Below the pieces are notes generated by a model, which worked only from the letters and a program-made list of their open reading frames with translations, was not told where the DNA came from and made no database searches. The translations under genes were made by a program, and so were the position numbers. A stretch of DNA of 64,000 nt from Poa pratensis. Lineage: Eukaryota; Streptophyta; Magnoliopsida; Poales; Poaceae. The number at the start of each line of letters is the position of its first letter. Positions within the stretch are counted from its first letter, which is position 1. Below are positions 48,171 to 58,675 of the stretch, in pieces. The stretch lies in assembly GCA_947311845.1 (NCBI GenBank), contig CAMZMU010000075.1, positions 20,790,177 through 20,854,176 on the forward strand, in the 5' to 3' direction.

Positions 48171-48828
48171 AGATGTGTTGGTAAAAGAACGACCTAGGCG
48201 TTCCCCTCTCCCATCTACAGTACAAGAGAGGCGAATTTGTGAGCGAACCCATCTTTCCCACCTTGCTCGCCGGCGATCCGTGGATCCCTCCTCCTCCGGC
48301 GGCCGCTCCGGCGGCGGGAGGGTGGGGAATCCACGGATCCTGGCCTGTAAATAGCGTAGGGTTAGGGGGGCTTCAGCCTGCGGCGTCCTGGAGGTGGTGG
48401 AGCTGTCGGTGCTGGTGTCGGTGCGCTTCTCCTCTGGCGATGGCGTTCTTCGGTGCGTCCCCGTCAAGCGGCCGTCCTTATCGAGCTCGGAGGTCTGCGG
48501 ATCTGGTGAGCTCTCTGTGCACCGGCTGGTTTTAGGTAGATGGTGGATCCGGTGTTTGAATAACTCGAAGATGGAGGAGTGTTGGAGCTTCGCGACGGCG
48601 ACCGTGGGCGTCCGTCGTGGGTTGTCCGGTGGTCTCCCGGCCGCGGAGGGGCTGGCTCCGTTCCAAGGACAAGCTTGCTTGTGGAGCAGTCGCGGCGGCA
48701 CATCACCGGGCCGTTCCGGCCGTCGGTGTGGTCGGGGTCCAGAGGGCCTTATCTGTAATTTTGTTTGTTTCTGGACCTTTCTGTATGGAACGAAGTTTTA
48801 ATATAATCCTCCTCTTTGTCAAAAAAAA
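48171..48828 (+). mobile_element. Non-LTR retrotransposon insertion, 5'-truncated
   Basis: A 658-bp GC-rich body ends 'aatataatcctcctctttgtc' style sequence followed by an A-run, and is flanked by a perfect 13-bp duplication, AATCATACCTACT (48158-48170 and 48829-48841). The 3' end, 'gtaattttgtttgtttctgg' then 'acctttctgtatgg', resembles ends of L1-type plant LINEs. No reverse-transcriptase motif is present. A processed retrocopy of a gene is the alternative. Confidence 0.78.
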
Positions 48829-48841
48829 AATCATACCTACT

Positions 48842-49899
48842 TGATTGGAGCTAAATGGTAATTTGATGGGATTGGGTGAAGATGGGTGTTTCACCTGATG
48901 CCCATGGGGATTATATACTAATCCCTATAAAACGCAAGTACAAACAAGGCCTTATCGGTCCAAACCGCAAAAGTCCAAATGATACTTATTGACCCAACAA
49001 CGATTCGATAGAGTATCTCGAAAGCATTGCTATTTTGATTTGCATATATCAGGTATAGTAAGAGGAGAGAGAAGGTTTAGCAACCAAAAAAATTGCTTCA
49101 AGATACTGTCCGTGAAATTTAGAAATAAAATCAGTGACATATGAGAACCGAAGGCAGCGTGGGCCAGCATAAATCATGGGAGCAGCATGGTCCACATATC
49201 AATGGGACAAAGGGATGCAAGGGCACTTTTTATCAATTGCTATATTTTGGTTTTGGATTTGCATATTTGCCAAGTGAGAGCTAAACTTTAGCAAGCTTCT
49301 TTTTTTTTTGAGTGGGGCCACTTATACAAATGCTTTTGGAGCATCTTCTTTTGCCGAGATTGTTAAAATTGCAGTTTTTACAAATTGGAGCCATTTTTAC
49401 GACGGCTCTTGGTGATGCTCTCACATCCGCATATCGGTTTGGTACACAATTTTCTACGGGAAACCCTAAATCAATCCACGGAGTTGTAGATATATGGTTT
49501 AGAGGATACATTTACGGTATCCTGCAAACCAGTTTCTATGTTTTTCCGCCACTTCTCCTCATCCATCGCCTTTGACTCTGACCGCCCATTACCAATCTAC
49601 TGCCAGATCCGCGTGGCCCATCTCCCGACGTACCCCTTTCCCGGCCACCCCCGCCACCAAAATGGACCCGTAGAGAGCACGTAAGATGGTCACATGTGAC
49701 GTATGTATGATCGATAATAAAAAGCGAGGGAACACAGTTTTTAAAATTTGAAGTATCGAATTGCAGGATCAAATGTGTCCTTCTCCTTTCGCCACAACGG
49801 GTTCCTCAATGGAACGAATTTCGCCAATTCCCATTCTTCTTATGGCAACAGGAGGAACTACATCACGTACAACAATTATACTCGTCAAACTTGCTCCGT
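48842..49899. other. Intergenic sequence, nothing assigned
   Basis: AT-rich, with short open frames only. No transposon ends were matched. Confidence 0.45.
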
Positions 49900-50300
49900 T
49901 TGTGAGCCATTATACTCGTCAAACTTCACGTTACTATATATCCTTCAACTTGTCCGGTGAACTTGTTGTAGACTTTATACGTGTAAGAGTTTGCATCATA
50001 TCCAACAAAGATACCCTCACATGATCTAGGTCCAAATTTAGACAAACGGGAACCTTTCTTAAGGATTAAACGATTACAACCAAAAATCAGAAGTATGAGA
50101 GATTCAACTTTTCCCAAGAAGTATTCCGTGTGGTGTCTTGTTCGAAAGTTTGCAGAGATATAACTGGTTGGTTGCATTGCATGTGGTAACGGCTTCAGCC
50201 CAAAAGTTAAACGGAGAGCTAAACTCCGCAATTTTGTTGTGGTGTACGCAACGGAACGTTGATACTCATAATGATCCCCAATAGCCACCAAGGCTCACCT
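49900..50300 (-). pseudogene. Copia integrase-region remnant
   Basis: Minus-strand similarity to the end of a Copia integrase: a TPQQN-like fragment, FWAEAVTTC-like sequence in a shifted frame, then SKFGPRSCEGIFVGYDANS, the conserved region after the integrase core. Frame changes, a deletion and stops show it is old. No LTRs were found, so the borders are approximate. It belongs to a different family from the element at 844-7134. Confidence 0.75.
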
Positions 50301-51345
50301 TATTTTTCTCGTGCCTCGACCATGGCGGAGTTTCACGATGCACTAAGTGTTGTCCTTGATGTTAGCAACCAGAACCTTTACAAACAAGGTTCGGACTATC
50401 TCTACAACTTAATCGGACACACCCAACGATATCCCATATCTTGTTACCAACAAGACCAAGCTCCAAGACGACCACTATCGTTTAGTGTTTCAAGAAACTC
50501 AAGAGTAATAAAATCCTCCAAGGATAATAGGGGAAATCAAATTGGTTTGTTCTTTGGTGTAACCTATATTTGGATATCCTCTATCACTCATCAAATATTC
50601 AACAAGAATGGAGCAAAGGAGTGGGAGATCTCGATGATTTAATCTTTGAAACAATGGAGGAAAGAGTAGAAGTCGTGCTTACTCCTTGGGGAAGAAGGAA
50701 ACCTTTTTATGTGTGCCCTCAAATCCAATCGTCACGTGCTGAAACTCGCATGCTTGTAGAACCCGCCCAGGGCCGGTACAACCAAGTTCGGTACTTCCGG
50801 ACCAACTGTCGGATGAGGTGCCGGGGTTTTCAACGGAGGTGCACACTTGTCGCATGTGCCCATTTAGGGTCCCAAATAAATCTCGGCATTGATTATATTG
50901 CGCCCTATCCTAGCCAACTTATTTCCTGGACCTGCGCGCCCAACAAACCCGACGGAGGGAGTAGTTCAACTAGCCATGTTCTTCTTTCTATATATTTTTA
51001 GATAGTCACCTTTTTTAATTTTCAGAGTATAAATTAGCATCTGGCAGTATTAGAAATTAGTCATATTCGCATTTAAGACCGCAGATGGCAAGGCTTAGTG
51101 TGGGAGCTCAGTTTTTTAAAAAGAAAAAAGTGTATTTGAATGCGAGGCAGATGAATAATTTCAGTTTCTTGATTTAGTAAAAAAGAGGTCAAGACCAAAG
51201 TTTTCAAAACAACAAAACAATAAAGTATTGGGGGGGAATACTTCAGTTTTGAAACCACATTATTCATTGCATCCAGATATCTCAAAGTATTTAATACTTC
51301 AGTTCTTTTTTAAAACCATGGCATTCTCATAATACTTTAAAAATA
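50301..51345. other. Intergenic sequence, probably decayed transposon
   Basis: May continue the old Copia remnant, but no motif is clear. Short plus-strand frames do not resemble known proteins. Confidence 0.35.
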
Positions 51346-51468
51346 CTCACTCCGTCCAATAATATCCGTCTCAAGTTTGATAAAAAGTGGATGTATCCAT
51401 ACATGTTTCATGTCTAGATACATCCACTTTTTGATAAACTTGAGACAGTTATTATTGGACGGAGGGAG
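51346..51468. mobile_element. Stowaway MITE with near-perfect hairpin
   Basis: A 123-bp element with TA duplications (51344-51345, 51469-51470). The ends CTCACTCCGTCCAATAATA and TATTATTGGACGGAGGGAG pair, and similarity continues inward ('gtctcaag', 'aaaagtggatgtat'), so the whole element folds into one hairpin. Confidence 0.93.
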
Positions 51469-52067
51469 TACTTTAATGCTAAACCCCTAAACATGGTGTA
51501 AAGCCAAGCTTCTTTCTCATTCAGGTGATCTTATTTCTCTTTCTGGCGTTGAACTTTTGATCAACGCGGGCAGGACCAGCGGCACCATTTGCATAGCGAG
51601 AAGGAAACGTGACGTGAAAAAGGGGAACGTGGCGTTAATCCAAAAAGGAAAAAGGGAACGTGACGTCGTGGAAAGCTTGGCCAGGCACAAGAATCCCTTG
51701 TTCCCTCATTTTTGCCGCGTCATCGATCTGCGGAAAATCCCCGCGTCGGGACACGGTGGTCCACGTCTCCCTCGAGAACCGATAGCTGAGCTGAGATGCC
51801 ACGGACTAGTGACACACACAATGGGTGTTTTATCTTAGAAGAAAAAAAAAGGAAATCGAAGGGAGAAACAAAAAGATGTTCTTGTTCACATATCCGGGAC
51901 GTTTTGTTGGATAAGCACATGCATACACAAAAGTAGTGCGGTCTTGTTGTAATCTAGTGACCTTACTGGACGCATGATCTATATTTGGCACGTGTCATGG
52001 AAAAACAGTACGGAGTAGTAGTACTGCACACATGCTCTTTCCAAAAGCAGAAAGTGAAAACACCGAT

Positions 52068-52657
52068 GGCTCCTTTGATTCAAAGAAATATCATACTGTA
52101 GTAGGAAATTTTGAGGGATTTCAATTTTTTGGAATTTTTCCTATCTGCGTCGGTTCGAGTCGTAGGATCCTCAATTCTTTTCATAGGATTGCATTGCATT
52201 ATGTTTTGAAGAAAAAAATTCATCCACTCAAATTCCTGTAAGCTCTAAATTCTGTAGGATTTAACGGACAAGATAGTTTAAGTGTATCACTAGCGCTCAG
52301 TCGAACGAGAATTATTCTCATTCACATGACGTTATCAATCTCAGTTTCAAGTCAAGTTACAACTCATGATTAGCATGAATCACGGAGCAAATCAAATGGT
52401 CCGGAGCCAACTCAGTCGAATGAGAATTAACTTAATTCTCATTCGCATGACGTCATCAAATCCCAATTGCAAGTTGACTTACAACTGATGCACGAATCAC
52501 GAAGCAAATCAAATGGCCCGAATCATGCAAGTCCACTTGCAACTGATGACATCATGCGAATGAGAACTAACATAATTATCATTCAATTGAGAATTAGCAA
52601 AACCGATAGTTTAATCCCGTATTTTTACTATCTCTGACAATCCTACAAAAGATGCCC
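52068..52657. mobile_element. MITE-like insertion in the duplicated unit
   Basis: The 590-bp segment is absent from the second copy of the duplication, so its borders are defined by comparison. Its ends, GGCTCCTTTGATTC and the complement GGCATCTTTTGTAG, are imperfect inverted repeats. A DNA transposon of Tourist or hAT kind is likely. No clear target duplication is visible. Confidence 0.55.
52296..52530. repeat. Two 115-bp tandem units with internal palindromes
   Basis: Units start 'ctcagtcgaacgagaatt' (52296) and 'ctcagtcgaatgagaatt' (52411) and share 'catgacgt', 'gaatcac' and 'agcaaatcaaatgg'. Within the second, 52417-52445 is a perfect 14-bp stem palindrome around one base. Weaker versions of the palindrome occur in unit 1 and near 52556. 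Confidence 0.85.
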
Positions 52658-53395
52658 TGAAATGGAAAGGGTAGGGATACGTGATACTGGATCCACACCC
52701 GCGCATCAGATCAGGGGCACTCCGAAACACGGAGCGGATCAAAGCCAACGCATAAGAATGCAGTTTTTTTTTTGCAAACCGAGCTACATGTAGCTCGGCT
52801 TACATTCCGCTGGAGTAACATGCTACTAGGAGGTTCTACATACGACATGACACTAGTGGAGTTATCCGGGCCGATTTTGGTGGACAAGCCTATAGATAAG
52901 CATATACACAAAAGTAGTGCGGTCTTGTTGTGACCTACTGGCCTCACTGCCTCACTGGACGCATGATCAATATTTGGTTCGTTTCATGGAAAATAGTAGC
53001 ACTGCTGCACACATGCAGACATGCTCTCTCCAAAAGTAGAGAGTGAAGCCGCTGAAATGGAAAGGGTAGGGGGATACGTGACGCTGGATCCATCCGAGCT
53101 AGTTCCATCTGATCTGGCTGACGCTGAACGATGGACGCTTTCCCAAGCGGCAACCTAGAATAGAACCTATCCAGCCGGGACCCCGACCGACGCAGGCCCA
53201 CTTCCACGTTCCTGCTATATCCAGCCGAGGGCTGACCGGCGCCGCCTTGGGCTGCTGGGTCGGATTTCCACTTGCAGCCGGGTGCGAAAGAGATAGGAAA
53301 CGAGCCGGTAATTTCCTGCCAATAGCAACCAGACAAAAACCGGCGATCCATCTGAGATCGAAGATGAGATAGGAAAACCCATTCATTCATTCCCG

Positions 53396-53555
53396 TACGC
53401 ATTTATAACCCCACCTCCCTCCGCTTCCTGTTCCAGGCACACAGCCCAAACCCCCAAATCCCACACGACCAGTCCTCCAGATTTGGCACCGCCGCGACGC
53501 CAGATCGGAGCGCGCTCGGATCGATCCACCCTCCTCCCCGGCCCGTCGTCCCCAG
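53396..53555 (+). promoter_or_regulatory. Putative core promoter and 5' UTR exon of the proton-pump-interactor gene
   Basis: A TATA-like 'catttataacccc' at about 53400 is followed by CT-rich sequence and a GC-rich leader. A strong donor ('ccccag|gtgagctc') at about 53555/53556 would open a 5' UTR intron of about 1.26 kb ending at the acceptor 'ctgcag' before the coding exon (54815). The TSS is inferred. Confidence 0.55.
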
Positions 53556-54819
53556 GTGAGCTCCCCCTCCCGCTCCCGCCCGCTCGGCTGCCTCCGTCGC
53601 GTCTGCTCCGATCCGCTCCGCTGTTCGGAAGCGCCTTCCGTGATCTGGTGTGTGTGAATTGATGCGTGCGTGTTGTTCCCATTCCGGTTGGTTTGCCGTC
53701 CGCGATGCCCGGTTTCAGGTGCCGGCGGATCGGGCAATGCGACGATGCGCGCGCGCGTGGGGACTGCGGCAGCGGCTAGCCTCGGTAGATCTGGATCGCC
53801 TGAATTGGGACTTGCTTGCTGGATGTAGGAGAGAGACGTGGGTCCTGATCCCGCGGCGCCTCCTCGTGAGTCACGCCCGACTGGGGTTGACCGGGCGGAG
53901 GAGGATCCGCGGCGGAGCTGGGTTTCGGGACGCGGATGCGGAATCCTCTGCTCCAACCACGAGTCTAAATCAGGATAGAGTGACTGCGAAGTAGTAGTGA
54001 CCAGGCTTCGTGCAGTTGATACTAGTTTCGTACCCGTGGCCTCCGACGAACTAGAGTGCAAGGTGAATTGAGTTCCCAGGCAACCTAGGATCGTTTCATG
54101 ACGGCTAGATCGGGTAACCTAAAGTAGTTTACTATTATTTCCCATGTCGTCATCAATAGAAAGGTGTTCCGCTTTTTTTCTCTCTGAAGAAATAGAGGTA
54201 TATATGAGAGGAGCTTGGTTGGCCCATAATAGTTATCCATCTGATCACTTTACCCTTTGTTCTTTTATTCCCGGCTCCATAAGGCTAGTCATGATTTCCA
54301 GTCTACTACTCTTATTTTCTCACTCCAACGTTTCCTTAAATTGACAATGATTATGCTGACGGACTCCTTTCAGTTCAGATTACATGTCAACTTGGGCTAC
54401 TCTTATTTTCTAAGTCCAGCATTTCCTTATATTGACAATGATTTATGCTGATTGACGTCTTTCAGTTCACATTGCATGTCAACTTGGTTTTACCGGATTG
54501 CATGTACTTCCCACCAGAAACCAGCACAACACCAAGTACCACCATTCACCATGGTTTAGTAAAGTACCGCCGTAAACAGATGATGTCTTGCGATCTCCAT
54601 TGTCATGGTAGCCTGCAGTGTAGTGAGTGGCCTGCATGTACCTGCGACCAGTGGTTTAGTGTACACAAAGCCACTTTGGACGCACAAACTGTACTATTCC
54701 CGCCCTAAGTTCTGAGGATGAGAAGGGAAAATAGCCAAGTAAACTGTACCATTTCTGTTAGATCATTGCCATGCTTGCCAGTTTTGATAATAGTTTGTGT
54801 GCTATCTATCTGCAGGGAC

Positions 54820-57488
54820 ATGGGAATGGAGGTCGTCGGAGCTGAAACCGCACCAGCGCAGGTTAAAGTAGCTGATGGAGAAGTGGCCCTTTTCCAAGAC
54901 ACGGAAAGTAGAGCGACTGCAAAGGAACGTGAAGAAGCAGTTGTTTTTGGTTCAGACAATGCCAAAGCTGCACCAAATGTCACAAATGACATGGCACCTC
55001 CAAAGGACGCAGTGGACGAGTGGCCTGAACCTAAGCAAACTTACACCTTCTACTTTGTCAAGATCCGCTCATTAGAGGACCCTAAGCTGAGAGCAAAATT
55101 TGAGCAGGCTGACAAGGATTTCCAAACTAAGATACAAGCTCGGTCCAAGATTTTTGAGGCTATAAAGGCTAAGAAGGTATTGTTCTTAAAAGCCCATTCT
55201 CATAGAACTACGATCTACCTCTCTCAGTTTCTCATTTGACTTAGAAGTTTCAAGTGTGTGTGCTATTCCTTTCATGTACGTGTTCCTAGACAACTAGGCA
55301 ATCATTGTGTGGTGATGTAACTTAATGCACACTTCCTCTGCAGACTGAGCGTTCCGCTATTATCTCGGAGCTTAAGCCGTTGAGTGCTGAGAACAGGCAA
55401 TACAATGAAGCTTTTAATGAGAAATTGAAGGAGATGGAACCTTTTAGAAACCGTTTAGGCAAGTTCCGTGACGAAAATAATAATATGCGAGCGGAGAGTG
55501 CAGGTTTGTGCTCTTCACTCGAAGAGCTTGAGCATGAGGTATGATCAACCCTTTAATAACTTAACTTATTCTCATTCAGTATTTTTATTTTATGTTTCTG
55601 TTTTCTCCATTCATTCTCCCTAGATCAAGAGATTGGAACACCGCATAGCTCACGAGAGCATACCCTTAGACGAGGAGAAGCGGTTGGTCAAAGAGATTAA
55701 GAATCTTGAAAAAACAAGATCAAAGGTCTCTTCCACTGCTGCTAAGCGGGCTAAATTGCAAGATACTGTGGTTGAAAGAGACGCCGTACAGGATCAGGTC
55801 AAAGTAAGTATTCTGTGCTGCAACTTCATACTTTATTGTGCATTTACGTCCTGAATAAAAAAAAAAGTGAGATAGCATTTTGATTACAACTTCACCTTCA
55901 GATCATCGGGGAGGGCATTGATGGTGTAAAGAGAGACCGGCAAGCAGTCAGGTCTAAGATTAAGGTCCTGGAGGATGAGCTAAAGGTTGTTGATGCTGAG
56001 ATTGCTGCGCTTCAAGAAGATTTAGACGCAGCCACCGCTAGAAAGGACAAGGCCTACGAGTCATTGAACGAAGTGCGAAAAGCACGAGATGTTAACGTAA
56101 GTCAGCATACCTTGAACATCTCTCATGCTCATGATTATTTTGATCTTGTAATATTGTTGAGGGTTTGAGACCACCCCATTCCCTATAATTAGGAGTACTA
56201 TAGTTGTGTACTCGTTACAGTTCTCATTAATTGTATATGCAGTGAGGCATCATCTTCGCATGCCTTGCCTGCACAGCTCTTTAATTCCCTTCCCTCGAGG
56301 TTGAAAATGAATATATCTTTGATCTGCCATCCTTTTTTTAAGCTTCATGCTTTCTGTCTGAGCCACATTGATATGATGGATTATCTGCATCCATGCATGT
56401 GCATTTTGTTCTCTGGGTTGAAACCTTATTAGGTGATTTGGAGAAGTTTCTTATTACTTTTAATGAAACATGGGACATTCTAGTCACATTTGACATATAA
56501 GTCTGTACTCATCTGCCACACTGTGTTAGCAAATTATTTTCTTACTGCTTTTAATGAAACATTGGACATTCCAGTCACTTCTTGAGATACAAGTCTCTAC
56601 TCATCTGCCACATTATCAAATTATTTTCTTATTGATTTTAATGGAAAGTTTCTTATTGCTTTTAATGAAACATTAGACATTCTAGTCACTTCTTGACATA
56701 TAAGTCTGTACTCATCTGCCACACTGTGTTAGTTTTAAGTTTTTCTAATATTTATGTGGGGACTATGTTTTATAATGCTGCCTTCATTTTCATCAGAATG
56801 CATCCTTCCATCAAAACCGCACAGTTCTGAACAGAGCTAGGGATTATTCTTCTAGGAATGAGGTGGAAGAATTGCAAGAGCTCAACAAGACTGAGGTTTG
56901 CTTCTACAATCATCTCTTGTAACTTCACGTCTTTCATTGACTTCTGTATGTCCATACTTATTGTTTAATATGCTTTGGCAGGTTGAGAAGTTCATGACAC
57001 AATGGTGCGGCAGCAAGGCCTTTAGAGAGGACTATGAGAAGAGGATCCTCACCTCCCTCAATGGCCGGCAGCTGACCCGAGATGGCCGAATGAGGAATCC
57101 TGATGAGAAGCCGATATTTATCGAAACACAACAGCCAGCAGTACCTGTGGTACAGGAGCCTATCCCATCAAAAGTGGCTTTGAAACAAGCAAAGGAAGCT
57201 GCTGCTCCCCAAGCCGTCACTCCCAAAGATGAGCCCCTTGCAAAAGCATCTGGCAAAGTAAAAGCTGCTGTGGATGCTGATGATGTCTATGAGGCTGAAC
57301 CTGCCAAGGAGAAGCCCAAGACTAAAGAGGTTGATGTAGCAAAGTTAAAAGAGATCAAGAGACAGGAGGAAATCGAGAAGAATAAACTTGCTTTGGAAAG
57401 GAAGAAGAAGCAGGCTGAGAAGCAAGCAGCTAAGGCTGCAGCCCGAGCACAAAAGGAAGCTGAGAAGAAGCTTAAGGTAGAAACATCA

Positions 57489-57530
<42 letters not shown>

Positions 57531-57904
57531 GCTATATTGTAACCATGGTACCAAAACTATTTCAGAAAGAGGAGAAGAAGGCCAAGAAGAATACTGGGGA
57601 TACCGACGAGCCAACTGACTCGGACGCAAAGTCTGATGAAGCAGCAGAAACCCAAGCGGAGGATGACTTGGCTCCAGTTTCTATCACAGTGAACAAACAA
57701 CAGAAGGAGAGGGTACGCCCCAGAGGTGCTGTTATCAAGAGCAAGGGTCCGCTGCCAAAGGCGATCCTAAAGCGGAAGAAGGCCCAGTCGTACTGGTCAT
57801 GGGCTACCCCAGCTGTGGCAATGGCTGCGGTTGCCGTGCTTGTCGCCCTGCTTGCGGTGCTGGGCTACTACCAGTACTACCGCCCGGCAAGCACCAGCAA
57901 CTGA
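54820..57904 (+). CDS. PPI1: Proton pump-interactor (PPI1-like), complete
   Basis: PPI1-type proteins bind the regulatory tail of the plasma-membrane H+-ATPase and are anchored by a C-terminal membrane helix. Coding exons: 54820-55176, 55344-55538, 55624-55803, 55902-56096, 56797-56895, 56982-57476 and 57566-57904, all phase 0 with GT/AG borders, giving 619 residues. The start MGMEVVGAE follows the acceptor of the 5' UTR intron. Family marks include [16 protein letters not shown], the long coiled coil (about residues 80-350), the basic Lys/Glu/Ala-rich stretch ([20 protein letters not shown]), KAILKRKK and the final hydrophobic helix ([18 protein letters not shown]). The reading frame is intact throughout. 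It is tail-to-tail with the short-chain dehydrogenase gene. Confidence 0.94.
56447..56733. repeat. Three tandem copies in an intron of the PPI1-like gene
   Basis: A unit of about 95-115 bp containing 'ttttaatgaaaca', 'gacattc', 'agtcac' and 'actcatctgccaca' occurs near 56447, 56540 and 56650. Copies differ by point changes and a short partial duplication. Confidence 0.85.
57492..57528 (+). repeat. (TC)n microsatellite
   Basis: About 18 uninterrupted TC units in the last intron of the PPI1-like gene, shortly before its acceptor. Such a long pure run is likely to vary in length between individuals. Confidence 0.97.
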
Positions 57905-58675
57905 TGGAAGGAAGGCCTGTGCACCCGCCGCCCTCGAGCATTATGTTTACTGGTCCAATTTTGCAGGTGAGAGCAACAGAGTGCGTGGTCTGCTGAGACC
58001 TCAAGTGAAGGACTTGAGAACCTATCGTTTCTGTTCTGTGTTTGTTCGGTGGATAAAAAGTTGCAGTTAATTTTGGTCGGGACTTTAGATCCTATATATA
58101 CTGTGAGTTATCTCATGTACTTTTAAAGTGAAGAATAGATTGCCGTCTGAAATAAGTATGCGTGTAAACATGCTGTTTGTGGATGTGTATGCATACAGTA
58201 GAGGCGTACCAGCTGTTGAACTGTGATCTATGATGTTATGGTCTCGATAAGAATCAGTTTAGCAGTTGGATCAGCAGTGATCGATCGTACTTGCTTTGGC
58301 AGCTACATGATTGGGTGGGGTTACAAACGAATCATAAGTTCCCAACTTAAGATGATATTCTCTTGCTTCGACAAAAGCAGTTCTTATGTGCTCCTTGTTT
58401 GAAATATGAATTTCACAAGCCCATAACGGCAATCATCTGCAATAGCAGATGCATATACTAAGAAAGAATAGTCTGAAGTTTCAAGGAAAAAAGAAGTCTG
58501 CCCACGATTTTCATGTCCTCTCTTGCGTACAATCTTCAGGTAACAAGGGACCTCAGAGACAGAGAGGGTGCAAAAAGAATGTTGTGTGAATTACTTTCTC
58601 ATAGAGGGATCATAGTTAGGATTGCTTTGGGATTCATCTAATATGTAACCATATATCAAATTTACAAGCTGGTTT

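Larger units (their letters stand above)
51905..53095. repeat. Local direct duplication, one copy interrupted by a MITE-like insertion
   Basis: Sequence at 51905-52067 plus 52658-52700 matches 52893-53095. Shared stretches include 'aagtagtgcggtcttgttgt', 'actggacgcatgat', 'actgcacacatg' and 'gaaatggaaagggtaggg'. The first copy is split by an extra 52068-52657; the second is uninterrupted apart from small indels. About 200 bp of unsplit similarity spaced roughly 990 bp apart. Confidence 0.8.

Noticed and set aside
48239..48801. GC-rich open frames resembling a cereal first exon
   Set aside because: They lie inside an insertion with A-tail and target duplication and match no protein I know.
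53387..54061. 224-codon minus-strand frame opposite the PPI1-like 5' UTR
   Set aside because: Low-complexity Arg/Ser/Gly composition of a GC-rich leader read backwards; no motif.
57492..57528. TC run as a polypyrimidine regulatory element
   Set aside because: It is a pure microsatellite, and the acceptor is 37 bases further on with its own short tract.
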